This document shows positions 58,100-64,000 of a stretch of DNA of 64,000 nt, one piece after another. Position numbers and translations under genes: made by a program. The DNA lies in the NCBI GenBank assembly GCA_017454265.1, contig JAFTDJ010000025.1:20633-84632 (forward strand). The letters are read 5' to 3'. Position 1 is the stretch's first letter; every line of letters begins with the position of its first letter. Below the pieces are notes generated by a model. That model saw only the letters and a program-made list of their open reading frames with translations, was not told the DNA's origin and did no database searches. This stretch comes from Bacteroidales bacterium. Lineage in GTDB: Bacteria; Bacteroidota; Bacteroidia; Bacteroidales; UBA932.

Positions 58100-59944
58100 A
58101 TGAAGCGTCTGATTATAACATTTACCGCAACGCTGCTGTGCGCAGCTTCATTCGCCTGGGCTCCCGGGGACGGGCTCAAGACGCGCTGGGCGGCGGAAGT
58201 CGATCCGTCAAATCCCCTGCCTGAATATCCCAGACCCCAGATGGTCCGCGCCGACTGGCAGAACCTCAACGGCCTTTGGAACTACTCCATACTGCCGCTT
58301 GAAGAAGAATATGGCAAGCCCCAGGGAGAGATACTGGTGCCGTTCTGCGCCGAATCGGCCCTCTCCGGCGTACAGAAGCACGTCGGAGCAGAGAACGCAC
58401 TATGGTATGAACGCAGCTTTACGGTCCCCAAAAGCTGGAAAGGCCGCGACGTACTGCTGCACTTCGGCGCAGTTGACTGGAAGGCCGAAGTCTGGGTGAA
58501 CGGAGTCAGGATAGGCGAGCATACGGGTGGGTATACTCCCTTCTGCTTCAATATCACCCCGGCGCTCAGGAAAAGCGGAAGGCAGACCCTCCGTGTGCGC
58601 GTCTGGGACGCATCCGACGCCGGTTTCCAGCCCCGCGGCAAACAAATAGAACACACCCACGGCATCTGGTACACTCCGGTCACCGGAATCTGGCAGACAG
58701 TGTGGATGGAACCGGTGAACGCAGGCGCCCACATTGTCTCATACTACCCTGTCTGGGATGCGTCAAGGTCTGAACTCAAAGTGAACGTGGATGCAGCAGG
58801 CAGCTATGACGAGGCACGCATAGAACTGAGCTACCAGGGCGGCATAGTCGGCAGCGGCAGCACAATCAAGGTTGACAAGCCCCTTCTGTGGACTCCGGAC
58901 ACTCCGGAAATATACGACCTCAGCATAAGCCTGGTAAGGGACGGCAATGTGGTGGACCGTGTAGAGGGGTACACCTGCCTTCGCAGCGTAAGCGTGGTCC
59001 CGGACCCCAAGCCCGACCGCAACACCAATTCATACAAACGCATAGGCCTCAACGGAGAGCGCACCTTCTTCTTCGGCCCCCTGGACCAGGGCTGGTGGCC
59101 GGACGGCCTGTACACGGCTCCCACCGACGAAGCCCTCAAGTTCGACATAGAGAAGACCAAGGAGTGGGGCTGGAACATGATCCGAAAGCACATAAAGGTT
59201 GAGCCGGCACGCTGGTACTACTGGTGCGACGTGCTGGGCGTGAGCGTCTGGCAGGATATGCCCTGCATCGCAGACCACAGCAGCAAGACCAACGCGTGGC
59301 GCGACCCCGAAATTGCACGTATGCAAAGCAACGAATGGCAGCGTGACAGCTTTCTCGGAGGCTCCGACTGCATAGTCCCGCAGGAGTGGAAAGACAACTA
59401 TTATAAAGAGTGGGGAGAGATTATTGCCGCCCTCAAGGGCTTCCAGTGCATAACCGTATGGGTTCCATTCAATGAGGCCTGGGGCCAGTTCGACACCCCC
59501 GAGGTGGTGAAATTCACCCGTGAACAGGACGGAACGCGGCTCGTCAACGAGGCGTCCGGAGGCAACTATGCATTTGCCGGAGACATTCTGGATACGCATC
59601 ACTACGCCAGCCCCGCGATGAACAACTTCGAGAGCAAGTTCATCAACGTGCTCGGTGAGTACGGCGGACTTGGCTACCCTGTGCCCGGACACCTGTGGCA
59701 GCAAGACAAGAACTGGGGTTACGGCAACGTGCTGCACTCCGGAGAGGAAGTGTACGCAATATACGACCGCTTTGCGCAAATGCTTAAGGTATTCATAAGC
59801 ACCGGATGCGCCGCGGCCGTTTACACCCAGACCACCGACGTGGAAATTGAAGTGAACGGAATAATGACATACGACCGCGAAGTCGTAAAAATGGACGAAG
59901 AGAAGCTTCGCGAGACCAACCTATCAGTTATCAGAGCATTATGA
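58100..59944 (+). CDS. Glycoside hydrolase family 2 protein (beta-galactosidase-like)
   Basis: 614 residues with signal peptide (TATLLCAASFAWA). Domain order: N-terminal sugar-binding jelly roll (about 55-205, WYERSFTVPKSWKGRDVLLH), Ig-like middle, and a TIM barrel with the acid/base Glu459 in VPFNEAWGQ and nucleophile candidate Glu520 in NVLGEYGGLG. Substrate could be beta-galactoside, glucuronide or mannoside; GH2 activity cannot be narrowed from sequence. Start ATG 58100, five bases after the nuclease stop. It overlaps the following lipoprotein gene by ATGA. Confidence 0.92.
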   Translation: MKRLIITFTATLLCAASFAWAPGDGLKTRWAAEVDPSNPLPEYPRPQMVRADWQNLNGLWNYSILPLEEEYGKPQGEILVPFCAESALSGVQKHVGAENALWYERSFTVPKSWKGRDVLLHFGAVDWKAEVWVNGVRIGEHTGGYTPFCFNITPALRKSGRQTLRVRVWDASDAGFQPRGKQIEHTHGIWYTPVTGIWQTVWMEPVNAGAHIVSYYPVWDASRSELKVNVDAAGSYDEARIELSYQGGIVGSGSTIKVDKPLLWTPDTPEIYDLSISLVRDGNVVDRVEGYTCLRSVSVVPDPKPDRNTNSYKRIGLNGERTFFFGPLDQGWWPDGLYTAPTDEALKFDIEKTKEWGWNMIRKHIKVEPARWYYWCDVLGVSVWQDMPCIADHSSKTNAWRDPEIARMQSNEWQRDSFLGGSDCIVPQEWKDNYYKEWGEIIAALKGFQCITVWVPFNEAWGQFDTPEVVKFTREQDGTRLVNEASGGNYAFAGDILDTHHYASPAMNNFESKFINVLGEYGGLGYPVPGHLWQQDKNWGYGNVLHSGEEVYAIYDRFAQMLKVFISTGCAAAVYTQTTDVEIEVNGIMTYDREVVKMDEEKLRETNLSVIRAL

Positions 59945-60915
59945 AACATATAATAACTGTTGCCGCGGCTGTCCTGCTGCTTGCATCATGCAATACGCCG
60001 CAGAGGCCCCGTCCGGAACTCATGTTCCGCCTTATCGATTTCGAAGAAATTGAACACTCACGCAACGTACAGGGCTGCGCCGTGTACGGCGACCTTCTGT
60101 TCAGCCTCCAGGACAAGGGATGGTGCAACGTTTTCGACCTGGAAGGGAAGGAACTGGAGGCTCAGTTCCCGCTTGGCTCACAGGGCAGGAACAACCACGC
60201 AAACATAGCTTTCTTCGGGCCCCAGCGCTACGACGAATCCGACAGGTTCCCCCTGATGTACGTCTCTCAGTGCAAGAGCAAGCCGGTAACCGAGATAGGA
60301 CTTGCAGAAACAGATTCTTTGTCGCGCCTGCTGTTCGTGGAGAGGATACTGACCGATGAAAACGGAACGCCCTTCGGCTCCGAACTGGTACAGATAATCA
60401 ACTACGAACCCGCCCAGTGGAATTCCCGCTTGTGGATAGCCGACACAAAACAGCCGGACCTCATCTGGTGCTACGGAAATATTGTTGGAAATGAGAAGCC
60501 CGGAAACCGCATTGTGCTTAAGTCTTTTGCCTTCCCCGAATTCTCCCCCGACCGTTTTCTGGTGAATCTTACAGACAACGAAGTGAAGGACTCGCTTTAC
60601 TTTGACGAACTGCTTCCGGAAGGCGCTCGAGGCCCGCAGAACGCAATCCTTCAGGGTGCGGCGATTATCGACGGCATCTTGTATCTCCCCTGTGGCGTAG
60701 GAAGCAAAAAACACCCCAGCGAGGTGTTTTATGCGGGTTTGCGCAGACATAAGGGCAAATACGGAGCCTTTGACTTTACTGATGTACTGCCGTGGGAACC
60801 GGAAGATTTCGATCTCTGGGGAGACCGCATCATCTGCCCTTGCAACACGGATTCATCCGGATTCGTTTACAGCTTCCCTTATCGCGACTTTGTGCGCTCG
60901 ATGACAAGAAAATAA
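59941..60915 (+). CDS. Hypothetical lipoprotein, propeller-like
   Basis: 324 residues; lipoprotein signal VLLLASC (Cys17). Repeated short beta motifs (YGDLLFSLQDKGWCNVFDLE, WIADTKQPDLIWCYG, IIDGILYLPCGVGS, FDLWGDRIICPCNTDSSG) suggest a beta-propeller, but I do not recognise a named family. Several conserved-looking Trp and Asp residues fall at blade ends. It follows the GH2 gene with ATGA overlap, so it may be a surface partner in glycan handling. The stop lies five bases from the convergent coiled-coil gene. Confidence 0.7.
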   Translation: MKHIITVAAAVLLLASCNTPQRPRPELMFRLIDFEEIEHSRNVQGCAVYGDLLFSLQDKGWCNVFDLEGKELEAQFPLGSQGRNNHANIAFFGPQRYDESDRFPLMYVSQCKSKPVTEIGLAETDSLSRLLFVERILTDENGTPFGSELVQIINYEPAQWNSRLWIADTKQPDLIWCYGNIVGNEKPGNRIVLKSFAFPEFSPDRFLVNLTDNEVKDSLYFDELLPEGARGPQNAILQGAAIIDGILYLPCGVGSKKHPSEVFYAGLRRHKGKYGAFDFTDVLPWEPEDFDLWGDRIICPCNTDSSGFVYSFPYRDFVRSMTRK

Positions 60916-60920
60916 CGGAA

Positions 60921-61526
60921 CTATTTGGATTCCGGAGCGGTCTTGGCGGCTTCTTCGGCCGCCTTGGCCGCCGCCATCTCCGCTTTCTGGCGTTCCCTTA
61001 CTGAGTAGTCCAGTTCCTTCTGGCTCTCCTTAAGTTCCCGCTTGGCTTCACGCGTGCTCTTCTTAAGCTCGTTTATTTCTTTTTTGTATCCGGAGATTTC
61101 CTTTTTCCACACGTCCATACGGGCATCGATGGTCTTGACGTCATTCTTGGCCTGCTTATGCGCAAGCTCGAGGCGCTTGACTTCGTCCTTATCCACCTTT
61201 TGTGCAGCAGCATCCGCTCCAGCCTTTTTATTGAGTCTGGCAGATTCCTTCTTGAGCTTAAGCTGGGTATTGAGATTCTTCTCTTTTTCCTGGGCTCGTT
61301 TGAGGTCGGGTTTCAGATTGTCGATTTCCTTCTGGCAACGGCTTATTTCGCCTTCGAGCAACTTAATCTGTTTGTTATTGAGGGCCTCTGTTTCCTGATG
61401 GGCTTTGGCCGCCTCTTCTACCGCCTCCTGGTTGCGACGGATCTGCTCGTTGTAATCCTGGGTCTGCGCTCCGGCCGTATAGCTTGCCGCCAGGCATGCA
61501 ACTGCGATAATGATAGATCTTTTCAT
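60921..61526 (-). CDS. Exported coiled-coil protein of unknown function
   Basis: 201 residues from ATG 61526, with a signal peptide (AACLAASYTAGAQT-type, about 1-21; MKRSIIIAVACL start). Residues 25-190 are charged and heptad-rich (Lys/Glu/Gln), an almost continuous coiled coil, ending in Ala/Glu-rich KAAEEAAKTAPESK. No family is recognised. It is probably periplasmic and structural. A -7 box at 61554-61561 gives it its own promoter, after the CDF gene's stop. Confidence 0.75.
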   Translation of the reverse strand: MKRSIIIAVACLAASYTAGAQTQDYNEQIRRNQEAVEEAAKAHQETEALNNKQIKLLEGEISRCQKEIDNLKPDLKRAQEKEKNLNTQLKLKKESARLNKKAGADAAAQKVDKDEVKRLELAHKQAKNDVKTIDARMDVWKKEISGYKKEINELKKSTREAKRELKESQKELDYSVRERQKAEMAAAKAAEEAAKTAPESK

Positions 61527-61553
61527 ATTTTCTGACACTTGTTATTCTTCTTA

Positions 61554-61561
61554 CAAATATA
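61554..61561 (-). promoter_or_regulatory. -7 box of the coiled-coil gene
   Basis: TATATTTG on the minus strand, 27 bases before ATG 61526, in the short gap after the CDF stop. Confidence 0.5.
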
Positions 61562-61584
61562 CAAGTTTTTTGAATATCAGTGCA

Positions 61585-62508
61585 TCAGCAGCAGCAATCA
61601 TGATCTGCACAAGCGTGCCCCGTGCGCTCCGTTTCGATGGTGGCGTGAGCGATTCCGTGCTCGCGGAGTTCTTCCTTGATGGCAGCCACCACATCCTCCG
61701 CTTCGGCTCCTTCCGCTACTACGGCGTGCGCAGTGAGTGCAGTTTCAGTGGTGCTGATAGGCCAGATGTGCACGTGATGTATGTCCTGCACGCCGGGGAT
61801 TTCCCTCACGTGCTCCGTTATTTCTTCGGGGTCAATGCCCGCCGGCACCGCGTCGATGCTCAGCCTCAGGCTTTCCGACAGCAGGTCCCAGGTCCCCACC
61901 AGTATTATTATTGCTACAACGATGCCGATGACGGGATCGATGAAGTTCCATCCGGTGAAGGAAATTACAATACCGGAAATAAGGACTCCTACAGAAACCA
62001 GGGTGTCAGCCGCCATATGGAGGAAGGCCCCACGGGCATTCAAGTCGTTCTTGCGATGCTTCATCAGCAGGAAGGCGGTGAGTCCGTTTACCAGTATCCC
62101 TGCTCCGGCAGTCCAGGCCACCGCGCCGCCGTTTACGGCTGCCGGCTCGCGGAATTTGTGAACACTCTCAACGAGGATGGCTCCTACAGCCACCAGCAGT
62201 ATTATTGCATTGAGAAGGGAGATCAATACGGAACCTTTACGGTATCCGTAAGTCAGGGTCTTTGTGCTCTTGGTAGATGCCAGGCGCAGTGCAATCAGGG
62301 CCAGGACTATGGAAAAAACGTCGCTGAGATTGTGTCCGGCGTCAGACAGCAAACCGAGCGAGTTGCCCCACAGGCCGACTCCCGCCTCAATCAGCACGAA
62401 TGCCAGATTAAGTGCTACGGATACTATATATACGTTCTTCAGCGATGCTACATCTTCCGCACCGTGATGATGGTGATGATGATGTGAATGAGTATGCTCG
62501 TGTGCCAT
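61585..62508 (-). CDS. Cation diffusion facilitator (CDF) Zn2+ exporter
   Basis: 307 residues. A His-rich N-terminus (HEHTHSHHHHHHHG) precedes six transmembrane segments with paired metal sites: LLSDAGHNLSD (His/Asp, TM2) and FLHMAADTLVSVG (TM5). The cytoplasmic domain (HVHIWPISTTETALTAHAVV) completes the metal-sensing part, and the tail CADHDCCC is Cys-rich. CDF proteins export Zn2+ (and Cd2+/Co2+) by H+ antiport. Downstream of a CobW-type GTPase, in the same strand, so zinc homeostasis is likely the shared theme. Confidence 0.92.
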   Translation of the reverse strand: MAHEHTHSHHHHHHHGAEDVASLKNVYIVSVALNLAFVLIEAGVGLWGNSLGLLSDAGHNLSDVFSIVLALIALRLASTKSTKTLTYGYRKGSVLISLLNAIILLVAVGAILVESVHKFREPAAVNGGAVAWTAGAGILVNGLTAFLLMKHRKNDLNARGAFLHMAADTLVSVGVLISGIVISFTGWNFIDPVIGIVVAIIILVGTWDLLSESLRLSIDAVPAGIDPEEITEHVREIPGVQDIHHVHIWPISTTETALTAHAVVAEGAEAEDVVAAIKEELREHGIAHATIETERTGHACADHDCCC

Positions 62509-62585
62509 ATCTTGTTTTTTTCACAAAGTACGGCATATTCGGAAGCGGCGTCAATACCAACTTTTGGGGATAGCGGCAGCAGCCA

Positions 62586-62652
62586 CAAGAGAAGCACCCC
62601 TCCTGCCTCATGTTCGTAAGGGCCAAAATCGGCCGGAGGGGTACTTCTCTTG
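62586..62652. repeat. Nested inverted repeat between the CobW and CDF genes
   Basis: Outer arms 62586-62603 (CAAGAGAAGCACCCCTCC) and 62635-62652 (GGAGGGGTACTTCTCTTG) are reverse complements at 17 of 18 positions; the 31-base interior contains GGCC-AAAATC-GGCC. No U-run follows, so it is not a simple terminator. It lies ten bases after the CobW stop. Confidence 0.8.
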
Positions 62653-62661
62653 CAGCAGTTG

Positions 62662-63807
62662 CTACTCCGCTATGCAAGCGTCCAGAAGGCGGGTTATTTC
62701 CGCTTTGTCGAGATTCTGCCCGATGAAGACGATTTTCTGCATCCGGTCGCCGTACACGGGATCCCAGTCGCGGCGAAGCTGCGCGTCGCGCTCCATCTGG
62801 AGCTGCAGTTCTTCTTCATTCATGCTGGCATACCACAGACCTGCGTCCCTAACGGTTTTCTGGCGGCCCGCCTGCTCGAAGAGATAGCATTGGTCGGGCT
62901 CGGCGGCAAAGTAGCAGAGGCCCTTAGCCCGAATGACCGAGGATGGCCACTGCTTGAAGATGAAATTGTCGAACTTGTTGAGGTCCAATGGTTCGCGGCG
63001 GGTATAAACGAATGTTTCGATTCCATATTCCAGGGCCTCGCCCTCCGCTTCTTCCTCCTCATCCTCGCCTTCGATGGCCGCTATCCAGGCGGCAGATGTG
63101 GCAACGGTTTCGAAGTCGAACATTCCCGTATATATGATTTCGTCCAGGTCTATGTCTCCGTAATTGCACTCCAGCACCTTGGCGCCGGGATTGATGCCCT
63201 TTACTATGGCGCGCAGGCGGCCGAGTTCTTCTGCATTGAGCTCGGCGGCTTTGTTGAGCAGTACGATGTTGCAGAACTCCAGCTGCTCGATGATGAGGCG
63301 CTCAAGGTCGTCGTCGTCTATGTCTGCCTTCTGCAGCGCATCGCCTCCTGCGAACTCGTCTTTCATGCGGAGGGCGTCAACCACGGTCACGATGCAGTCT
63401 ACGTAGGGAACGGCGCCGCGGGTGTACTGGGTGCCGAAAGTGGGCATGGTGCAGATGGTGTTGGCAATAGGGGCGGGCTCGCAGATGCCGCTGGCCTCGA
63501 TGACTATGTAGTCGAAGCGTTTGGAAGATGCAAGTTCTGCAATCTGCGCCACAAGGTCCATCTTGAGGGTACAGCAGATGCAGCCGTTCTGCAGGGCTAC
63601 CAGGGAATCGTCTCCCTGCCCCACGACACCCCCCTGCTGAATGAGGTCAGCGTCTATGTTAACCTCTCCTATATCGTTGACTATCACTGCGAATTTAACA
63701 CCTTTCCGGTTTGCGAGAATGCGGTTCAGGAGGGTTGTCTTTCCGCTCCCGAGGTATCCGGTAAGAAGAAGTACCGGAATCTGTCTGGTTTCCATATCAA
63801 TTGTCAT
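62662..63807 (-). CDS. CobW/COG0523-type metal GTPase (zinc chaperone type)
   Basis: 381 residues. P-loop GYLGSGKT (17-24), metal-binding GCICC (75-79), guanine-specificity-type LLNKAAEL, and C-terminal CobW_C (about 260-375). An acidic insertion (GEDEEEEAEGEALEYG) sits before it. COG0523 proteins deliver zinc or cobalt to client proteins; GCICC is the canonical metal site. The gene lies upstream of the CDF transporter on the same strand, separated by a nested inverted repeat. Met5 (ATG 63795) is an alternative start. Promoter box 63815-63822. Confidence 0.9.
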   Translation of the reverse strand: MTIDMETRQIPVLLLTGYLGSGKTTLLNRILANRKGVKFAVIVNDIGEVNIDADLIQQGGVVGQGDDSLVALQNGCICCTLKMDLVAQIAELASSKRFDYIVIEASGICEPAPIANTICTMPTFGTQYTRGAVPYVDCIVTVVDALRMKDEFAGGDALQKADIDDDDLERLIIEQLEFCNIVLLNKAAELNAEELGRLRAIVKGINPGAKVLECNYGDIDLDEIIYTGMFDFETVATSAAWIAAIEGEDEEEEAEGEALEYGIETFVYTRREPLDLNKFDNFIFKQWPSSVIRAKGLCYFAAEPDQCYLFEQAGRQKTVRDAGLWYASMNEEELQLQMERDAQLRRDWDPVYGDRMQKIVFIGQNLDKAEITRLLDACIAE

Positions 63808-63814
63808 AGCGATG

Positions 63815-63822
63815 CAAATTTA
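63815..63822 (-). promoter_or_regulatory. -7 box of the CobW gene
   Basis: TAAATTTG on the minus strand, eight bases before ATG 63807; divergent from the tRNA-Pro promoter. Confidence 0.5.
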
Positions 63823-63832
63823 CAAAAAAAGA

Positions 63833-63864
63833 TTTGCACGTATTAGAAAAAATTCATACTTTTG
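63833..63864 (+). promoter_or_regulatory. Promoter of tRNA-Pro (-33 TTTG, -7 TACTTTTG)
   Basis: TTTG at 63833-63836, TACTTTTG at 63857-63864, 20-bp spacer, ten bases before the tRNA 5' end. Confidence 0.75.
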
Positions 63865-63874
63865 CGGTCCACTT

Positions 63875-63947
63875 CTGGATGTGGCGCAGTTGGTAGCGCA
63901 CCTGGTTAGGGACCAGGAGGTCGCTGGTTCAAGTCCAGTCATCCAGA
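63875..63947 (+). tRNA. tRNA-Pro (anticodon AGG)
   Basis: 73 bases, complete cloverleaf: acceptor CTGGATG/CATCCAG with discriminator A, D-arm GCGC/GCGC, anticodon stem CCTGG/CCAGG with loop TTAGGGA, T-arm closed with one G-U. By standard numbering A34 G35 G36 make the anticodon AGG and G37 follows, as in tRNA-Pro. The C1-G72 pair and A73 are those of bacterial proline tRNAs. Confidence 0.9.
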
Positions 63948-63955
63948 CTCAATGA

Positions 63956-63993
63956 AAATCAAGCACTTACGGAGTCCCGAAAGTGCTTGATTT
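63956..63993 (+). terminator. Hairpin terminator after tRNA-Pro
   Basis: 13-bp perfect stem AAATCAAGCACTT / AAGTGCTTGATTT around a 12-base loop, with its 3' arm itself ending in TTT followed by GTTATTA. It sits eight bases after the tRNA. Confidence 0.75.
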
Positions 63994-64000
63994 GTTATTA

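Noticed and set aside
63875-64000. Integration site at tRNA-Pro
   Set aside because: No integrase or duplicated tRNA end within the window; it could exist beyond the right edge.

Overview
The window looks like chromosome of a Bacteroidales bacterium, roughly mid-50s % GC by eye, with family and genus unresolved. Three things point there. Most genes lack Shine-Dalgarno-like leaders and instead carry the Bacteroidetes -7 element TAnnTTTG, sometimes with TTTG or TTG about 19-20 bp upstream. The gene content is typical of the order: Mfa1/Mfa2-type fimbrillins, DUF4290, DUF3822, DUF6922, a FISUMP lipoprotein, a phosphate-selective O/P porin and a HprK-like/S26/PqqD/ABC cluster. Most envelope proteins are lipoproteins. 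I see no rRNA, CRISPR array, integrase or transposase, and no gene-free stretch longer than 300 bases.

Layout. 1-8895 (minus): five-gene fimbrial operon encoding only lipoproteins (Mfa1-like, Mfa2/FimB-like, a second Mfa1-like, a minor subunit, and a large GTG-started distal protein that runs off the left edge). Twelve Gs lie just upstream of its promoter. 9021-16333 (minus): fumarase class I, an AsmA-like giant, SerB, tRNA-Leu(UAG) and the SstT Ser/Thr symporter. 16360-18988: an AT-richer accessory pocket with a short AbiEii-type nucleotidyltransferase and DUF6922 partner, an orphan XRE regulator, and an AAA-type ATPase flanked by an exact 40-bp direct repeat with three tandem 15-bp palindromes at its promoter. 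19037-24384 (minus): prfB without the programmed frameshift, then the DHH/FKBP/MATE/cytidylate-kinase-like operon. 24469-26153 (plus): pseudopilin-shaped unknown, DUF3822, rsmD. 26202-29307 (minus): mazG with an in-frame repeat insertion, a Ptb-family acyltransferase and ackA.

29386-37564: a core-only ComEC, a RelA/SpoT homologue with altered catalytic residues in both domains, a FISUMP lipoprotein, ApbE, and the minus-strand cluster HprK-like kinase, S24/S26 peptidase, PqqD, ABC exporter. That cluster resembles RiPP or peptide-maturation machinery but has no visible precursor. 37661-45018 (plus): DUF4290, ftsK, LolA-like, mnmA, lytic transglycosylase, sulfatase. 44993-52522 (minus): FAD oxidoreductase and an AddAB-like helicase-nuclease pair. 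52673-55175 (minus): DASS anion transporter plus O/P porin. 55265-60915 (plus): a 4Fe-4S membrane protein with an HMA-like tail, S1/P1 nuclease, GH2 hydrolase, propeller-like lipoprotein. 60921-63807 (minus): coiled-coil protein, CDF zinc exporter, CobW-type GTPase. The window ends with a tRNA-Pro reading anticodon AGG and its terminator.

How the parts may work together (inference): the fimbrial operon builds a surface fibre; fumarase, ackA/ptb-like and the DASS/porin pair fit an anaerobic dicarboxylate and acyl-phosphate metabolism; SerB and SstT both concern serine supply; CDF and CobW form a zinc-homeostasis neighbourhood. The strongest candidates for undescribed biology are the repeat-flanked ATPase cassette, the precursor-less kinase/peptidase/PqqD/ABC cluster, the poly-G tract at the fimbrial promoter and the altered RSH protein.
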